Source: Commensalibacter melissae
Lineage (GTDB): Bacteria; Pseudomonadota; Alphaproteobacteria; Acetobacterales; Acetobacteraceae
Assembly: GCF_003691365.1 (NCBI RefSeq)
Contig: NZ_CP033087.1
Coordinates: 696,501 to 760,500 of the forward strand
Reading direction: 5' to 3'
DNA: 64,000 nucleotides
Position 1 is the first letter of the stretch. Each line of letters starts with the position of its first letter. Below, one piece after another: positions 30,662-41,067 of the stretch. The notes below the pieces were generated by a model, which saw only the letters and a list, made by a program, of their open reading frames with translations, was not told the DNA's origin and searched no databases. Both the position numbers and the translations under genes were made by a program.

Positions 30662-30822
30662 ATAGTACCTTTATTTATTGAGAGGATTAAAGATAATTTT
30701 GAATATGTTTATATCATGGAAAGGTGAAATTGTCCCATTATTTTAATAAAGTTCCTTTCTTGAAAAAAGTTAAACCAATTTTAAAATTTTAAAATGATAT
30801 TTATGGTGTAAGTAAAGTTGGT

Positions 30823-30828
30823 TATAAT
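30823..30828 (+). promoter_or_regulatory. Candidate -10 box of secA
   Basis: A perfect TATAAT lies 120 bases before the secA ATG. The expected -35 position holds only a weak TTATGG-like sequence. If used, it gives a 5' leader of about 110 bases that contains the hairpin at 30901-30928. Confidence 0.35.
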
Positions 30829-30900
30829 ACCGGTGAACTTATTTCTATATGTATTTTTCTGTCTGGATTGAATTGTGTTCTAATTTAATTATAACTAGCC

Positions 30901-30928
30901 CTTTGTAATGACAGGCAGGATTACAAAG
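30901..30928 (+). promoter_or_regulatory. Hairpin in the secA leader
   Basis: A perfect 9-bp stem (CTTTGTAAT / ATTACAAAG) with a 10-base purine-rich loop containing GGCAGG lies 19 bases before the secA ATG. No T-run follows, so it is not an intrinsic terminator; it may influence translation or mRNA stability. Confidence 0.45.
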
Positions 30929-30947
30929 CGTTATTTGGAAAACATTG

Positions 30948-33590
30948 ATGTTTGCAAAATTTGCCCGTGTCTTTTTCGGCACCTCTAATGAGCGTTCATT
31001 AAAAGCTTATCAAAAGCGACTACCTGAAATCAATCAATTGGAACCTGAAATACAGGCTCTGGATGATGTTGCATTGGCTAATAAAACGGTTGAATTTCGT
31101 CAAAGGTTAGCTGATGGAGAAACACTGGACAATTTATTGCCAGAAGCGTTTGCTGTAGTCAGAGAAGCTTCGAAAAGGGTTTTGGGAATGCGTCATTTCG
31201 ATGTCCAGCTGATCGGGGGAATGGTTCTTCACGATGGTAAGGTTGCCGAAATGCGTACGGGTGAAGGTAAAACATTGGTGGCAACCTTGGCCGTATATCT
31301 GAATGCACTATCGGGAAAAGGGGTGCATGTTGTAACGGTGAATGATTATCTTGCCTCACGTGATGCTGCTGAAATGGGCCGGCTCTATAGTTTTCTTGGC
31401 ATGAATGTCGGAACGATTATCGCGGATTTGAGTGATATTGAACGTAAGGCTGCTTATGCCGCCGATATTACATATGGGACAAATAATGAATTCGGCTTCG
31501 ACTATCTTCGCGATAATATGAAATACAGTCTTGATGAAATGGTTCAGCGTCCGTTTAATTACGCCATTGTGGATGAAGTTGATTCGATCTTGATAGATGA
31601 GGCTCGTACTCCATTGATTATTTCGGGGGTTGCGGATGACAGTTCAGATCTATATCGTTCTGTTGATGAAATTATAAAAGAGATAGTCAAAGATCCTGCC
31701 AATTATGAAAAAGATGAAAAATTTCGTAATGTCATTCCAACAGAAATGGGAACCGAACATATAGAGCAGTTAATGCGTGAAAAGGGTGTATTGAAAGAGG
31801 GGGGGCTGTATGACACTCATAATATCGCGTTGGTGCATCATATGCAGCAGGCATTACGGGCGCATACCTTGTTTGCCAAGGATGTGGATTATATCGTCCG
31901 TAACAATAAGGTAATTTTAATTGATGAATTTACTGGACGTATGATGGATGGACGTCGATATTCCGATGGATTGCATCAAGCACTGGAAGCCAAGGAACAT
32001 GTGGAAATACAGCAGGAAAACCAGACTCTAGCTTCAATCACTTTTCAAAATTATTTTCGTCTTTATCCGAAACTCGCCGGTATGACGGGAACGGCAATGA
32101 CAGAAGCCGATGAATTTGCCGAAATTTACAAGCTGGACGTTGTGTCAATTCCAACCAATCTTAAAGTTCAGCGTAAGGATGAACATGATGAAATCTATCT
32201 GACCGCAGCTGAAAAATATGATGCGGTTAGCCAGCTTATCGAAGAGGTTCATAAAAAGAAACAGCCTATCTTGGTTGGAACAACATCGATTGAGAAAAGT
32301 GAACATCTTTCAAATTTGTTGAATAAAAAAGGCATAAAGCATAATGTATTGAATGCGCGTTTTCATGAAAAAGAAGCTCAGATAGTTGCTCAAGCTGGAG
32401 TTCCGGGAGCTATTACAATTGCCACGAATATGGCGGGTCGTGGTACTGACATTAAATTGGGTGGGAATGTGGATATGCTTATCCATCAGCAGCTTTCCCA
32501 TATCGAGGATGAAGATGAACGCTTGAAACAAGAAACGGCCCTTAAAGAAAAAGTTCAAAAAGATCATGAACTGGTTAAAGAGAGCGGCGGACTGTTTGTA
32601 ATTGGTACGGAACGTCATGAAAGTCGTCGAATTGACAACCAGTTGCGAGGACGTTCGGGGCGTCAGGGAGATCCGGGAAATTCACGTTTCTTTTTATCCC
32701 TCGAGGATGACCTAATGCGGATATTTGGTTCCGAACGCATGGGTGGTATGCTTCAAAAAATGGGCTTGAAAAAAGGGGAGGCCATTGTTCACCCCTGGAT
32801 CAACAAGGCACTTGAAAAAGCCCAGAAAAAAGTTGAGGCGCGCAATTTCGATATGCGTAAAAACACTTTAAAATATGATGATGTCATAAATGATCAACGT
32901 AAGGAGGTATATTCTCAGCGTCGGGAATATATGGCTCTGGAAGATGTTTCAGAAGTGATTGCATCTATGAGACATGATGTGATCAATATGTTGATCGAAA
33001 AATACATACCTGAAAAATCCTTTGCAGAACAATGGCATATTAAAGAATTAACCGCGGATATAAAACGGATATTTAATCTTGATCTACCGATTAAGGAATG
33101 GTCAGAAGAGAAAGATATTTCAATTGATACACTTGAAGAGCGCATTACGAAAGCCGCTAATGAAATGATGGCCACCAAGGTCGCGAATTATGGTGTTTCA
33201 ATTATGCGATATGTTGAAAAGCAAGTTTTGCTAACAACGCTTGATGCAGTATGGAAAGAACATTTGTTGCGATTAGATCAAATGCGTCAGGGTATTGGAC
33301 TGCGCGCCTATGGTCAGAAAGACCCGCTTAATGAATATAAGAAGGAGGCTTTTGTTCTTTTCAATCATATGCTGGATGAGCTTCGTGAACGGATTACCTC
33401 ACTTTTGGCCAAGGTTGAAGTCAATGTCTCTGATGATGAAGGGGAAAATTCTTCTTCGGATCTTATAGAGGGGGAAACCCCTCAGACATTATCTGATGTA
33501 TCAAAAGAATGGGCAGATACGCCCAGAAATGCACCATGTCCATGTGGTTCAGGCAAAAAATTTAAACATTGTCATGGTCGGTTTGTTTAA
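30948..33590 (+). CDS. secA: Preprotein translocase ATPase SecA
   Basis: An 880-residue SecA. Walker [12 protein letters not shown] lies at about 102-112 and the DEAD-type box [19 protein letters not shown] at about 207-225. [10 protein letters not shown] supplies helicase motif VI. The C-terminal zinc/SecB-binding tail [14 protein letters not shown] is present. SecA drives preproteins through SecYEG. A TTG codon directly precedes the ATG; I chose the ATG. Length and all motifs are normal. It is divergent from the parvulin gene and followed after 63 bases by yebC. Confidence 0.97.
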   Translation: MFAKFARVFFGTSNERSLKAYQKRLPEINQLEPEIQALDDVALANKTVEFRQRLADGETLDNLLPEAFAVVREASKRVLGMRHFDVQLIGGMVLHDGKVAEMRTGEGKTLVATLAVYLNALSGKGVHVVTVNDYLASRDAAEMGRLYSFLGMNVGTIIADLSDIERKAAYAADITYGTNNEFGFDYLRDNMKYSLDEMVQRPFNYAIVDEVDSILIDEARTPLIISGVADDSSDLYRSVDEIIKEIVKDPANYEKDEKFRNVIPTEMGTEHIEQLMREKGVLKEGGLYDTHNIALVHHMQQALRAHTLFAKDVDYIVRNNKVILIDEFTGRMMDGRRYSDGLHQALEAKEHVEIQQENQTLASITFQNYFRLYPKLAGMTGTAMTEADEFAEIYKLDVVSIPTNLKVQRKDEHDEIYLTAAEKYDAVSQLIEEVHKKKQPILVGTTSIEKSEHLSNLLNKKGIKHNVLNARFHEKEAQIVAQAGVPGAITIATNMAGRGTDIKLGGNVDMLIHQQLSHIEDEDERLKQETALKEKVQKDHELVKESGGLFVIGTERHESRRIDNQLRGRSGRQGDPGNSRFFLSLEDDLMRIFGSERMGGMLQKMGLKKGEAIVHPWINKALEKAQKKVEARNFDMRKNTLKYDDVINDQRKEVYSQRREYMALEDVSEVIASMRHDVINMLIEKYIPEKSFAEQWHIKELTADIKRIFNLDLPIKEWSEEKDISIDTLEERITKAANEMMATKVANYGVSIMRYVEKQVLLTTLDAVWKEHLLRLDQMRQGIGLRAYGQKDPLNEYKKEAFVLFNHMLDELRERITSLLAKVEVNVSDDEGENSSSDLIEGETPQTLSDVSKEWADTPRNAPCPCGSGKKFKHCHGRFV

Positions 33591-33653
33591 AAATCGGGAC
33601 ATGTTTATTAGATTAAGATTGAAATCAAACTGTAAGAATTAAGAGAAAAATTA

Positions 33654-34403
33654 ATGGCAGGACATTCGCAATTTAAAAATATTATGCATCGCAAAGGGGC
33701 TCAGGATGCCCGTCGGGCAAAAGAATTTTCAAAAATAATTCGTGAAATAACCGTTTCAGCAAAATCAGGTTTACCTGATCCAGCCGCCAATCCCCGTTTA
33801 CGTGCAGCCATTGCGGCAGCTCGTGCTGTCAATATGCCAAAGGATAATATTGATCGTGCGATTAAGAAAGCCGCAGGTGGCGCAGATGGAGATAATTATC
33901 AAGAAGTGCGCTATGAAGGATATGGTCCATCCGGAGTTGCCATTATCGTTGAGGCATTGACAGATAATCGTAATCGTACAGCTTCAGATGTTAGGGCCGC
34001 ATTCAATAAATATGGCGGATCCTTGGGGGAAATGAATTCTGTCGCATTCATGTTTGAACGTATGGGTGTTATTACCTATCCCAAAACGGTTGCAAATTTT
34101 GATTCAATATTTGAGGCGGCTATTGAGGCAGAAGCGGATAATGTCGAAGAAAATGATGATGTTTATGAAATAACATGTGCGATGGAAAATTTCTTTGCAG
34201 TCCGTGACGCATTGGAAGCCCGGTTTAAAGATCCTGAAAGTGCAAAAATTGAATGGCGTCCATCCAATACAGTTGCATTAGATGAAGATAATGCTCGCAC
34301 CTTGCTAAAATTAATTGAAGTTCTGGAAGATCATGATGATGTTCAGAATGTTTTTGCCAATTTTGACCTTTCGGACGAGATTGCTGAACGGCTATCGGCT
34401 TAA
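33654..34403 (+). CDS. yebC: YebC/PmpR-family regulatory protein
   Basis: A 249-residue protein with the family start [19 protein letters not shown], then [25 protein letters not shown] and [23 protein letters not shown]. YebC proteins act as DNA-binding regulators and, for some members, ease ribosome stalling at proline stretches. Placement directly upstream of ruvC is the usual bacterial arrangement; the ruvC start is 5 bases after the yebC stop. Confidence 0.95.
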   Translation: MAGHSQFKNIMHRKGAQDARRAKEFSKIIREITVSAKSGLPDPAANPRLRAAIAAARAVNMPKDNIDRAIKKAAGGADGDNYQEVRYEGYGPSGVAIIVEALTDNRNRTASDVRAAFNKYGGSLGEMNSVAFMFERMGVITYPKTVANFDSIFEAAIEAEADNVEENDDVYEITCAMENFFAVRDALEARFKDPESAKIEWRPSNTVALDEDNARTLLKLIEVLEDHDDVQNVFANFDLSDEIAERLSA

Positions 34404-34408
34404 GAGTT

Positions 34409-34915
34409 GTGGTTAGAATTCTTGGGATAGATCCCGGTTTACGGTTTACCGGATGGGGGATAATTGATGCATGTGACAATCGTCTTACCTATGTGGCAAG
34501 TGGTGTCCTGTCTACGAATAGTGATCATTTTGTTCCTCAACGTCTCTGTGTATTAGCATCAGGTTTGGAAAAACTGATTGGTCTTTATCAACCTGAAGAG
34601 GTTGCGGTTGAAGAAACCTATGTCAACCGGAATGGCTCTGCCACCTTGAAATTGGGATATGCTAGAGGGGTGGCATTATTAGTACCCGCGCAAAAATATA
34701 TTAATGTTAATGAATATGGTGCTAAAACAGTTAAGCGTGCCGTGGTTGGAACGGGAGCGGCGACCAAAGATCAGGTATCTGTTATGATTCAGCGTTTATT
34801 GCCGGGAGCCAAAATTCCAAGAGCTGATGCAGCTGACGCTTTGGCGATAGCGATTTGTCATGCCCATCATCGGATAAGTCAAATTCGTGTTAATAAAGGA
34901 ACAATAATGGCATGA
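34409..34915 (+). CDS. ruvC: Crossover junction endodeoxyribonuclease RuvC
   Basis: A 168-residue Holliday-junction resolvase with GTG start. Catalytic acidic residues are D8 (LGIDPGLRFTG), E68 (VAVEETYVNRN), and D140/D143 (RADAADALAIAICH). It cuts four-way junctions symmetrically with RuvAB. Its 3' end overlaps ruvA by the 4-base ATGA, giving translational coupling. Confidence 0.96.
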   Translation: MVRILGIDPGLRFTGWGIIDACDNRLTYVASGVLSTNSDHFVPQRLCVLASGLEKLIGLYQPEEVAVEETYVNRNGSATLKLGYARGVALLVPAQKYINVNEYGAKTVKRAVVGTGAATKDQVSVMIQRLLPGAKIPRADAADALAIAICHAHHRISQIRVNKGTIMA

Positions 34916-35538
34916 TAGGACAATTGACTGGGCTTTTGATTGACCAAAATGACAGGGATCGCTGTCTCATTGACGTGAATGGGGTGGGATATGTGGTCTA
35001 TGTTTCAAGCCGGACCTTATCAAAATTGCCTCGTCCTCCAGAAATTGCCCGTGTATTGATTGAAACCATCGTCAGAGAGGATGCCATATTACTTTATGGA
35101 TTTGCTGATGGAAAGGAACAGGAATGGTTCAGGATGCTAACAACGGTACAAGGTGTTGGGGTTCGTATGGCGCTGGCGATTCAATCCGTTCTTACGCCGG
35201 ATGAATTGACTTCGGCCATTATGACAGCTGACAAGGCAAGTTTAATGCGGGCTTCAGGTGTAGGGGCAAGATTGGCTACGCGCATCTTAACTGAACTAAA
35301 TGGTAAAGTGGCTTCTGGTTCAGATGTGATTAATTCAATTACAATTTCAGGTCAGACAACCGACAATAATGAGACTAATATTGTTGTGGATGTGTTGCTG
35401 GCCCTGGAGGGACTTGGATTTCGTCGAATGGAATCCCAACCAATCGTCGGGCGAGTGATTAAAGGTATAAAAGAGAAAAATCAACCCCTTCAACTTGATC
35501 ATATTATTCGAGAAGCTTTACGTGAGTTGGCCCGATGA
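34912..35538 (+). CDS. ruvA: Holliday junction DNA helicase subunit RuvA
   Basis: A 208-residue junction-binding protein with an N-terminal OB domain ([26 protein letters not shown]), the helix-hairpin-helix segments [12 protein letters not shown] and [19 protein letters not shown], and a C-terminal RuvB-contacting domain ([11 protein letters not shown]). RuvA clamps the four-way junction and loads RuvB. It overlaps both neighbours by ATGA. Confidence 0.96.
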   Translation: MIGQLTGLLIDQNDRDRCLIDVNGVGYVVYVSSRTLSKLPRPPEIARVLIETIVREDAILLYGFADGKEQEWFRMLTTVQGVGVRMALAIQSVLTPDELTSAIMTADKASLMRASGVGARLATRILTELNGKVASGSDVINSITISGQTTDNNETNIVVDVLLALEGLGFRRMESQPIVGRVIKGIKEKNQPLQLDHIIREALRELAR

Positions 35539-36593
35539 AGTCTGAAATAAATCGTCCCATAGATGCAACAAAACGTCAGGAAGACACTATAGAGGTTGCG
35601 TTAAGACCTCAATCTTTGGCTGAATTCATTGGGCAAAAATCATCACGAGAAAACCTTTCAATTTTTATAGAGGCGGCAAGACAGCGAGATGAGGCGTTGG
35701 ATCATGTTTTGTTACATGGACCACCAGGGCTGGGAAAAACAACCTTGGCGCAGATTGTTTCCAGGGAGTTGGGGGTTGGTTTTCGTGCAACATCTGGACC
35801 CGTAATTCAAAGGGCTGGTGATTTAGCGGCAATTCTAACCAATTTACAACCAAAGGATGTATTATTTATTGATGAAATTCATCGATTGCATCCTTCAATT
35901 GAAGAAATTCTTTATCCGGCAATGGAGGATTTCCAGCTTGATTTAATAATCGGGGAAGGACCTGCGGCTCGATCGGTTCGTATAGATTTGCCCCCTTTTA
36001 CGCTTGTCGCAGCAACAACACGGTCAGGTTTGCTTGCCACACCTTTGCGGGATCGGTTTGGCATTCCGTTACGGTTGATATTTTATACAACAGATGAACT
36101 CAAATTGATTGTTGAAAGAGGGGCCTGTAAGCTAGGATTTGAATTGACTGAAGATGGGGCTGCGGAAATTGCCAGAAGATCTCGTGGGACGCCCAGAATA
36201 GCGGGCAGATTGTTACGTCGTGTACGTGATTTTGCGTTTGTCAAGCATAAGAGTGAAAAAGCGGTTGATCGCGAGATTGCTGATGCAGCCTTATTAAGAT
36301 TGGAGGTTGATCAGCTTGGATTGGATGCAATGGATCGTCGCTATTTGTTGCGTATTGCTGAATTTCATCAGGGTGGGCCGGTCGGTGTTGAAACGTTAGC
36401 TGCGGCCTTGGCAGAATCAAGGGATACTCTTGAAGATGTTATTGAACCTTTCCTGATCCAGGAAGGTTTGGTTCTTCGTACAAGTCGTGGCCGTGTTTTG
36501 GGAGAGAGAGGCTGGCAACATCTTCATCTGAAACCCCCTGCATTATTAAATACTCAATTTGATTTGCTGGATAATGATGTGGAAGAGGAATGA
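35535..36593 (+). CDS. ruvB: Holliday junction branch-migration ATPase RuvB
   Basis: A 352-residue AAA+ motor with Walker A GPPGLGKT at 62-69, Walker [12 protein letters not shown], sensor AATTRSGLL and a winged-helix C-terminus ([28 protein letters not shown]). It pumps DNA through RuvA to move the junction. The stop overlaps ybgC by ATGA, linking the recombination and Tol-Pal genes into one transcript. Confidence 0.97.
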   Translation: MKSEINRPIDATKRQEDTIEVALRPQSLAEFIGQKSSRENLSIFIEAARQRDEALDHVLLHGPPGLGKTTLAQIVSRELGVGFRATSGPVIQRAGDLAAILTNLQPKDVLFIDEIHRLHPSIEEILYPAMEDFQLDLIIGEGPAARSVRIDLPPFTLVAATTRSGLLATPLRDRFGIPLRLIFYTTDELKLIVERGACKLGFELTEDGAAEIARRSRGTPRIAGRLLRRVRDFAFVKHKSEKAVDREIADAALLRLEVDQLGLDAMDRRYLLRIAEFHQGGPVGVETLAAALAESRDTLEDVIEPFLIQEGLVLRTSRGRVLGERGWQHLHLKPPALLNTQFDLLDNDVEEE

Positions 36594-37063
36594 AAATCAT
36601 GGAGATCATCCCTAGTAATTCATTTGACAAAGGTATAAGTAATCCTGCTTTGGCGAAAGAGGAAGTCAAAACTTACCGGTTCAGGGTTTGTTATGAAGAT
36701 GTTGATGCGGCAGGTATCGTCTATCATGCCCGTTATTTCGGAATTGCAGATCGCGCTCGGACAGAAAGTATACGACGGTTGGGTGGAACAACCAGTGATT
36801 TGTACAAGAATTTCGGCTTGGTTTTGGTTGTGAGGGAAGCCGAGATTAAATTCCGAAAACCCTTGTATATTGATGAACTGGTTATTGTAAAAACAAATAT
36901 AATCACAACTTTGGGGGCAAGTTGCTGGTTATCACAAGTTTTTTTCCGTAATGAAGAAATTGTGACTGAATTAAAAATTCAGCTGGTTTGTCTAAAGAAG
37001 GAAACCTATATGCCAGCACCTTTTCCAGCGGATTGGAAAAGAATTTTTGCCGCCATGATGTAG
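36590..37063 (+). CDS. ybgC: Tol-Pal-associated acyl-CoA thioesterase YbgC
   Basis: A 157-residue hotdog-fold thioesterase with the 4HBT active-site motif [17 protein letters not shown]39 is the likely catalytic aspartate. The enzyme hydrolyses acyl-CoA esters and is thought to link Tol-Pal to phospholipid metabolism. ATG at 36590 overlaps the ruvB stop; another in-frame ATG is three codons later. The first 25 residues are unlike the core and may be variable. tolQ follows after a gap of about 150 bases. Confidence 0.92.
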   Translation: MKIMEIIPSNSFDKGISNPALAKEEVKTYRFRVCYEDVDAAGIVYHARYFGIADRARTESIRRLGGTTSDLYKNFGLVLVVREAEIKFRKPLYIDELVIVKTNIITTLGASCWLSQVFFRNEEIVTELKIQLVCLKKETYMPAPFPADWKRIFAAMM

Positions 37064-37215
37064 GCAAACCAGTTCGAATAAATTTTTACTCATTATCAAA
37101 ACAAGATTGTTTTTATTGGAAAAAAAATATATCAAATGGATATTGGAAAATAATAAATAGTCTCAAGTTATATATGAAATTAAATTGAGTGAGACTAATT
37201 GTGCAGGAGGCATTT

Positions 37216-37941
37216 TTGGATCCATCAATTAATGCAGCAAATCTGGCCACACCATCGGCCAGTTTGTCCCCTTGGGCGCTCTTTGTTCATGCGGCGCTAG
37301 TAGTTAAACTTGTTATGATCGGCCTGGTTTGTGCCAGTATTTGGGTATGGGCTGTAATTTTTGATAAATATTTTACCCTCCGCAAGGTTAAACGTCAGGC
37401 AGATGAATTCGAGGATTTATTCTGGTCAGGTGGGAGTCTTGATGAATTATATGAAAATATTGGGGTGAAACCAACCCATCCCATGGCTGCAGTGTTTAGT
37501 GCGGGTATGGGTGAATGGCGTCGATCAGCAAGAATTAATGGAATTGAGATGAGCAGTGAGGGAGTCAAACAGCGAATTGATCGTGCCATGTCAATCACTA
37601 TTACCCGTGAAATGGAACGCCTGGAAAGATGGGTGACTTTTTTGGCAACAGTAGGGCCGGTGGCACCTTTTATCGGATTGTTTGGAACCGTGTGGGGTAT
37701 CATGCATGCTTTTGCTTCCATCGCACAATCCAATAACACAAGTTTGGCAGTGGTTGCCCCTGGTATTTCAGAGGCATTATTCGCGACGGCACTGGGTTTG
37801 TTGACAGCCATTCCCGCTGTAGTGGCCTATAATTTTGTTAATAACAAGCTTAATTTATTTGCTGAAAGACTTGAAGGTTTTGCGGCTGAATTTAGTGCGA
37901 TTCTTTCTCGTCAATCTGAAGCAAAAGAAAATCAGGAATAA
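37216..37941 (+). CDS. tolQ: Tol-Pal system proton-channel subunit TolQ
   Basis: A TolQ/ExbB/MotA-family protein of 241 residues with three membrane segments: one near 20-45, and two around the conserved LATVGPVAPFIGLFGTVWGIM and SEALFATALGLLTAIPAVVAYN. It uses the proton gradient with TolR to energise TolA. In-frame GTG codons at 37189 and 37201 lie upstream. I prefer the TTG at 37216 because a perfect AGGAGG (37205-37210) sits five bases before it, and the protein would then begin MDPSINAA. Confidence 0.9.
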   Translation: MDPSINAANLATPSASLSPWALFVHAALVVKLVMIGLVCASIWVWAVIFDKYFTLRKVKRQADEFEDLFWSGGSLDELYENIGVKPTHPMAAVFSAGMGEWRRSARINGIEMSSEGVKQRIDRAMSITITREMERLERWVTFLATVGPVAPFIGLFGTVWGIMHAFASIAQSNNTSLAVVAPGISEALFATALGLLTAIPAVVAYNFVNNKLNLFAERLEGFAAEFSAILSRQSEAKENQE

Positions 37942-37946
37942 AATCA

Positions 37947-38402
37947 ATGGGATTTTCTTTAGAGGGTCGAAACAGACGGGGGCGTGGCAGACGTCCACAG
38001 GCAGATATTAACGTTACGCCGATGGTTGATGTCATGTTGGTTCTGTTAATTATTTTCATGGTTGCGGCCCCTATGATGACAAGCGGAATCAATGTTGATT
38101 TACCAAAAACTGCCGCGAAACCGGTAAATGCAGATACCAAACCGATTACTGTTACAGTCAGGGAAGATGGATCCGTTTATTTGGGAGACAATGTTGTAGA
38201 TATGAATCAATTGGTGGAGCAGTTGAAAGTCATGTCTCAGAATGATTCTGAACATCGTATCTTTGTTAAGGGAGATCAGCATATCAATTACGGCAGGGTC
38301 ATGGAAGTGATGGGACGTGTTACAGCTGGAGGATTTACGCATGTCGCGTTACTTGCACAAATGCCTGATACAACATCCAACCCTTCTTCAAAAACGCCAT
38401 AA
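37947..38402 (+). CDS. tolR: Tol-Pal system protein TolR
   Basis: A 151-residue ExbD/TolR protein. A basic N-terminal tail (RNRRGRGRRPQADINVTP) precedes one membrane helix (about 27-44) with the proton-responsive D28 in MVDVMLVLL. The rest is a periplasmic domain (VFVKGD-like IFVKGDQHINYGRVMEVM). It starts 5 bases after tolQ and partners with it in the energy-transducing complex. Confidence 0.95.
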   Translation: MGFSLEGRNRRGRGRRPQADINVTPMVDVMLVLLIIFMVAAPMMTSGINVDLPKTAAKPVNADTKPITVTVREDGSVYLGDNVVDMNQLVEQLKVMSQNDSEHRIFVKGDQHINYGRVMEVMGRVTAGGFTHVALLAQMPDTTSNPSSKTP

Positions 38403-38418
38403 TTGAGGATTATGTATT

Positions 38419-39429
38419 TTGCTGGGCATGTACCGTTCTGAGAGAAAAATTTTCAGATGCTCTTTTTTGGCATCAATCGGAACGCATTTTGGGGTTATCG
38501 TTCTGGCGATTCTATTATCATGGTTATTTCATTTTGCGCCTCCACCCCCACCCCCTGAAGAAAAACCGGTAGAGGTTGAATTTACAAGCGATAATGCAGG
38601 ACAAGAAGTTCCCGCTAAATCGGAGCGAGATTCCCCGAACCCGAATGCGCCTGCATTGGAAAAACTGGATGCTCCACCTGCGCCAACACCTACTAAAACT
38701 GAACCTGTCGAAGAAACGCCTCCACCTCCGCCTCCACCTCCACCAATGCCTCCTCCACCTGATGCGGTTGCAAAAATGGAAAAACAGGATTCGATTTTAC
38801 CTAAAGCTGTTGAAACCCCCGCACCTGCAGAGGTAACGTTACCACCTACTGTTTCACCATTGACATCCTCTTCAAATTCTCATGTTCCATCCCCACCATC
38901 ACCAATGCCTATGCCCACCGCGTTACCTCAGGTGCAGAATTTCTCTCGATTGACAAAAATGGAAAAAGTAAAAAAAGAAATTCCTGATACACATTCACTT
39001 GAATCGACGTTGGATGCCTATCAAGCTGACCAGAAACAAACACATCCTCCCAGAGCCAAAGCAAATCCAAGACAGGGAGGGGGTCCTAATGGTGGTGGAG
39101 CGAGAAATGGCGATATCACAAGAGGGCTTTCAGCAGGTCAGCAGGGGAAAATAGCGGCATCTGTTCGTCGATGTTATGTTGAAGACACAGCAGCAAAAGA
39201 TTATGCTAATTTTGTGGCACATTTAATTGTAACAATTGATGCTTCAGGAGAGGCTAGAATAGTTAAATTTGATTCAGTGACTCAGGCAAAAATGAATGCT
39301 GATTCAACATATAGGGCATTAGCAGAACGGGCAAGGGACGCCGTGTTAAGTCCTGTATGTTCAAAATTGCCGATACCTTCAAATCTGTTGGGAAAGACGG
39401 GTCAGATTCGTTTTGTATTCCGTCCATAA
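38419..39429 (+). CDS. tolA: TolA-like envelope-spanning protein
   Basis: A 336-residue protein with a short cytosolic tail, one membrane helix (about 18-39), a long proline-rich spacer (about 42-175, with PPPPPPP and PPPPPP runs), and a C-terminal periplasmic domain (SAGQQGKIAASVRRCYVEDTA to GQIRFVFRP) resembling TolA/TonB. In E. coli the spacer is alanine/lysine helical; here it is proline-rich like TonB. It links the TolQR motor to Pal/TolB at the outer membrane. The start is TTG at 38419, with GAGGA 10 bases upstream; an ATG at 38428 is the alternative. Confidence 0.88.
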   Translation: MLGMYRSERKIFRCSFLASIGTHFGVIVLAILLSWLFHFAPPPPPPEEKPVEVEFTSDNAGQEVPAKSERDSPNPNAPALEKLDAPPAPTPTKTEPVEETPPPPPPPPPMPPPPDAVAKMEKQDSILPKAVETPAPAEVTLPPTVSPLTSSSNSHVPSPPSPMPMPTALPQVQNFSRLTKMEKVKKEIPDTHSLESTLDAYQADQKQTHPPRAKANPRQGGGPNGGGARNGDITRGLSAGQQGKIAASVRRCYVEDTAAKDYANFVAHLIVTIDASGEARIVKFDSVTQAKMNADSTYRALAERARDAVLSPVCSKLPIPSNLLGKTGQIRFVFRP

Positions 39430-39484
39430 TTATGTCTAAATTTGTAAGTTAATATGCATTATCAATAATAGGGAAAATAGGATT

Positions 39485-40843
39485 ATGAGCTCAATAATTT
39501 CTGATAATGATGCTGATATTTTACGGGATGTTTTAATTCCTCGCCGAAAAATTTTGTATGGATGTGTAGCAGGTGGAATTGTGGCAACACCTTTATCATC
39601 TGCATTTGCGCAGCAAGCTGGCGGTGCAGATGAAATTACAGTTGATCGGGCAAGAAACGAGCCTATCCCTATTGTTATTCCTGATTTTGGTTCTGGGAAT
39701 GGCGGTGCCATAACTCAGGTATTAACGGATGACTTGAATAATACAGGATTATTTCGAGTTATTAGTAGTACATCACCAACCTCTACACCTGATTTTGCCG
39801 CCTATAAAGCCATGGGGGCTCGTGCTATCGTGACTGGATCAGAGGTGAATGGGCGAGTTGAATTTCGGCTATGGAATGCGTTGACCGGTGAACAGATTCA
39901 GGGAACAGCCTATTCGATTTCCGGGTCAGGTGCCATAAGTGAGGATCTTCGTCGTGTTTCCCATATGATAGGGGACGTTATTTATGAGCGTTTATTGGGG
40001 GATAAGGGATATTTCAATACACGAATTGCATATGTTGCACAGACCGGCCGCCGGTCAGATCCCACAAAACGTCTGGCAATCATGGATTATGACGGTGCTA
40101 ACAGTCGAATCTTAACCAGCGGGCGCTGGCTTGTCTTGACGCCCCGATTTAGTCCCGTTTCTAATCAGATAGCATTTATGTCTTATGTCAATAACCGTCC
40201 TCGAGTTTACTTGTTTGATCTTCAATCAGGCAGACAAAGAATTTTGGGAGATTTTTCGGGTATATCTTTTGCACCGCGTTTTTCGCCTGATGGAAGGTCT
40301 GTCATTATGTCTGTAACAAGGGGAGGAGGTTCTGATCTTTATTCTGTTGATCTGGGTTCGGGCAGCAAACGTCAATTAACCAGTTCCGGGGCTATTGATA
40401 CGAGCCCTTGTTATAGTCCTGATGGATCTCAAATTGTTTTTTCTTCAGATCGGGGTGGAAGACAGCAATTATACATAATGAGTGCAAGTGGAGGTGGAGT
40501 CCGACGTATTTCTTATGGAAACGGTAGTTATGCAGGCCCCGTATGGTCACCAAGAGGTGACCTTATTGCGTTTGTGAGAATTGGCGGCGGTGGATTCTCA
40601 TTGGGTGTTATGGCGCCTGACGGTACTGGAGAAAGAATTTTAACCCAAGGTTTCACTGTCGAAAGCCCAACATTTTGTTCAAATGGCCGTGTTATGGCGT
40701 TCTGTAACCAATCGTCTGCCGGTGCGCGTGGAAGCGGTTTTTCTTCATCCATCAAGATGATTGATGTTTCCGGTTTTCATGAGAGAAGCATTCCTACATC
40801 AACGATGGCGATGGATCCTTCTTGGTCTTCTGGCAACAGTTAA
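39485..40843 (+). CDS. tolB: Tol-Pal system beta-propeller protein TolB
   Basis: A 452-residue periplasmic protein. An N-terminal signal (about 15-41, IPRRKILYGCVAGGIVATP then SAFAQQ) is followed by the TolB amino domain and a six-bladed propeller made of WD40-like PD40 repeats (for example FSPVSNQIAFMSY, FSPDGRSVIMSV, YSPDGSQIVFSSDRGG, WSPRGDLIAFVR). TolB exchanges between Pal and colicin/Tol partners. The signal contains an RR pair that could direct Tat export. It is 55 bases downstream of tolA, with its own gap before pal. Confidence 0.95.
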   Translation: MSSIISDNDADILRDVLIPRRKILYGCVAGGIVATPLSSAFAQQAGGADEITVDRARNEPIPIVIPDFGSGNGGAITQVLTDDLNNTGLFRVISSTSPTSTPDFAAYKAMGARAIVTGSEVNGRVEFRLWNALTGEQIQGTAYSISGSGAISEDLRRVSHMIGDVIYERLLGDKGYFNTRIAYVAQTGRRSDPTKRLAIMDYDGANSRILTSGRWLVLTPRFSPVSNQIAFMSYVNNRPRVYLFDLQSGRQRILGDFSGISFAPRFSPDGRSVIMSVTRGGGSDLYSVDLGSGSKRQLTSSGAIDTSPCYSPDGSQIVFSSDRGGRQQLYIMSASGGGVRRISYGNGSYAGPVWSPRGDLIAFVRIGGGGFSLGVMAPDGTGERILTQGFTVESPTFCSNGRVMAFCNQSSAGARGSGFSSSIKMIDVSGFHERSIPTSTMAMDPSWSSGNS

Positions 40844-41067
40844 AATAAATTTTGGAAAGAAAATAAAATTATTGCGGTAAAAAATTCAATTTTTGCTAAA
40901 ATTGCTTGTGTATTTAACTTGTTTAGATATAAATGAAAGACTAGGATTGAAATTGATATGTCTTTCATAAAATAAGACTTTTTGGATTTTGATTTTGATT
41001 TTTTTAGGCAATATTTACCAACATAAAAGTTGAGAAAATAGAAAGCCGTTTTGTAGGAATACATACA
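40844..41067 (+). other. tolB-pal gap with inverted repeat
   Basis: 224 bases of AT-rich sequence. A 9-bp inverted repeat (ATGAAAGAC at 40933-40941, GTCTTTCAT at 40960-40968) with an 18-base loop could be a weak terminator or mRNA processing hairpin. The gap and repeat suggest pal is expressed partly on its own, as the abundant lipoprotein often is. No ORF is visible. Confidence 0.35.

Noticed and set aside
38700-38765. Proline-codon repeats in tolA as a minisatellite or CRISPR-like array
   Set aside because: The repeats are in-frame proline codons with no spacers or regular unit length, normal for a periplasm-spanning linker.
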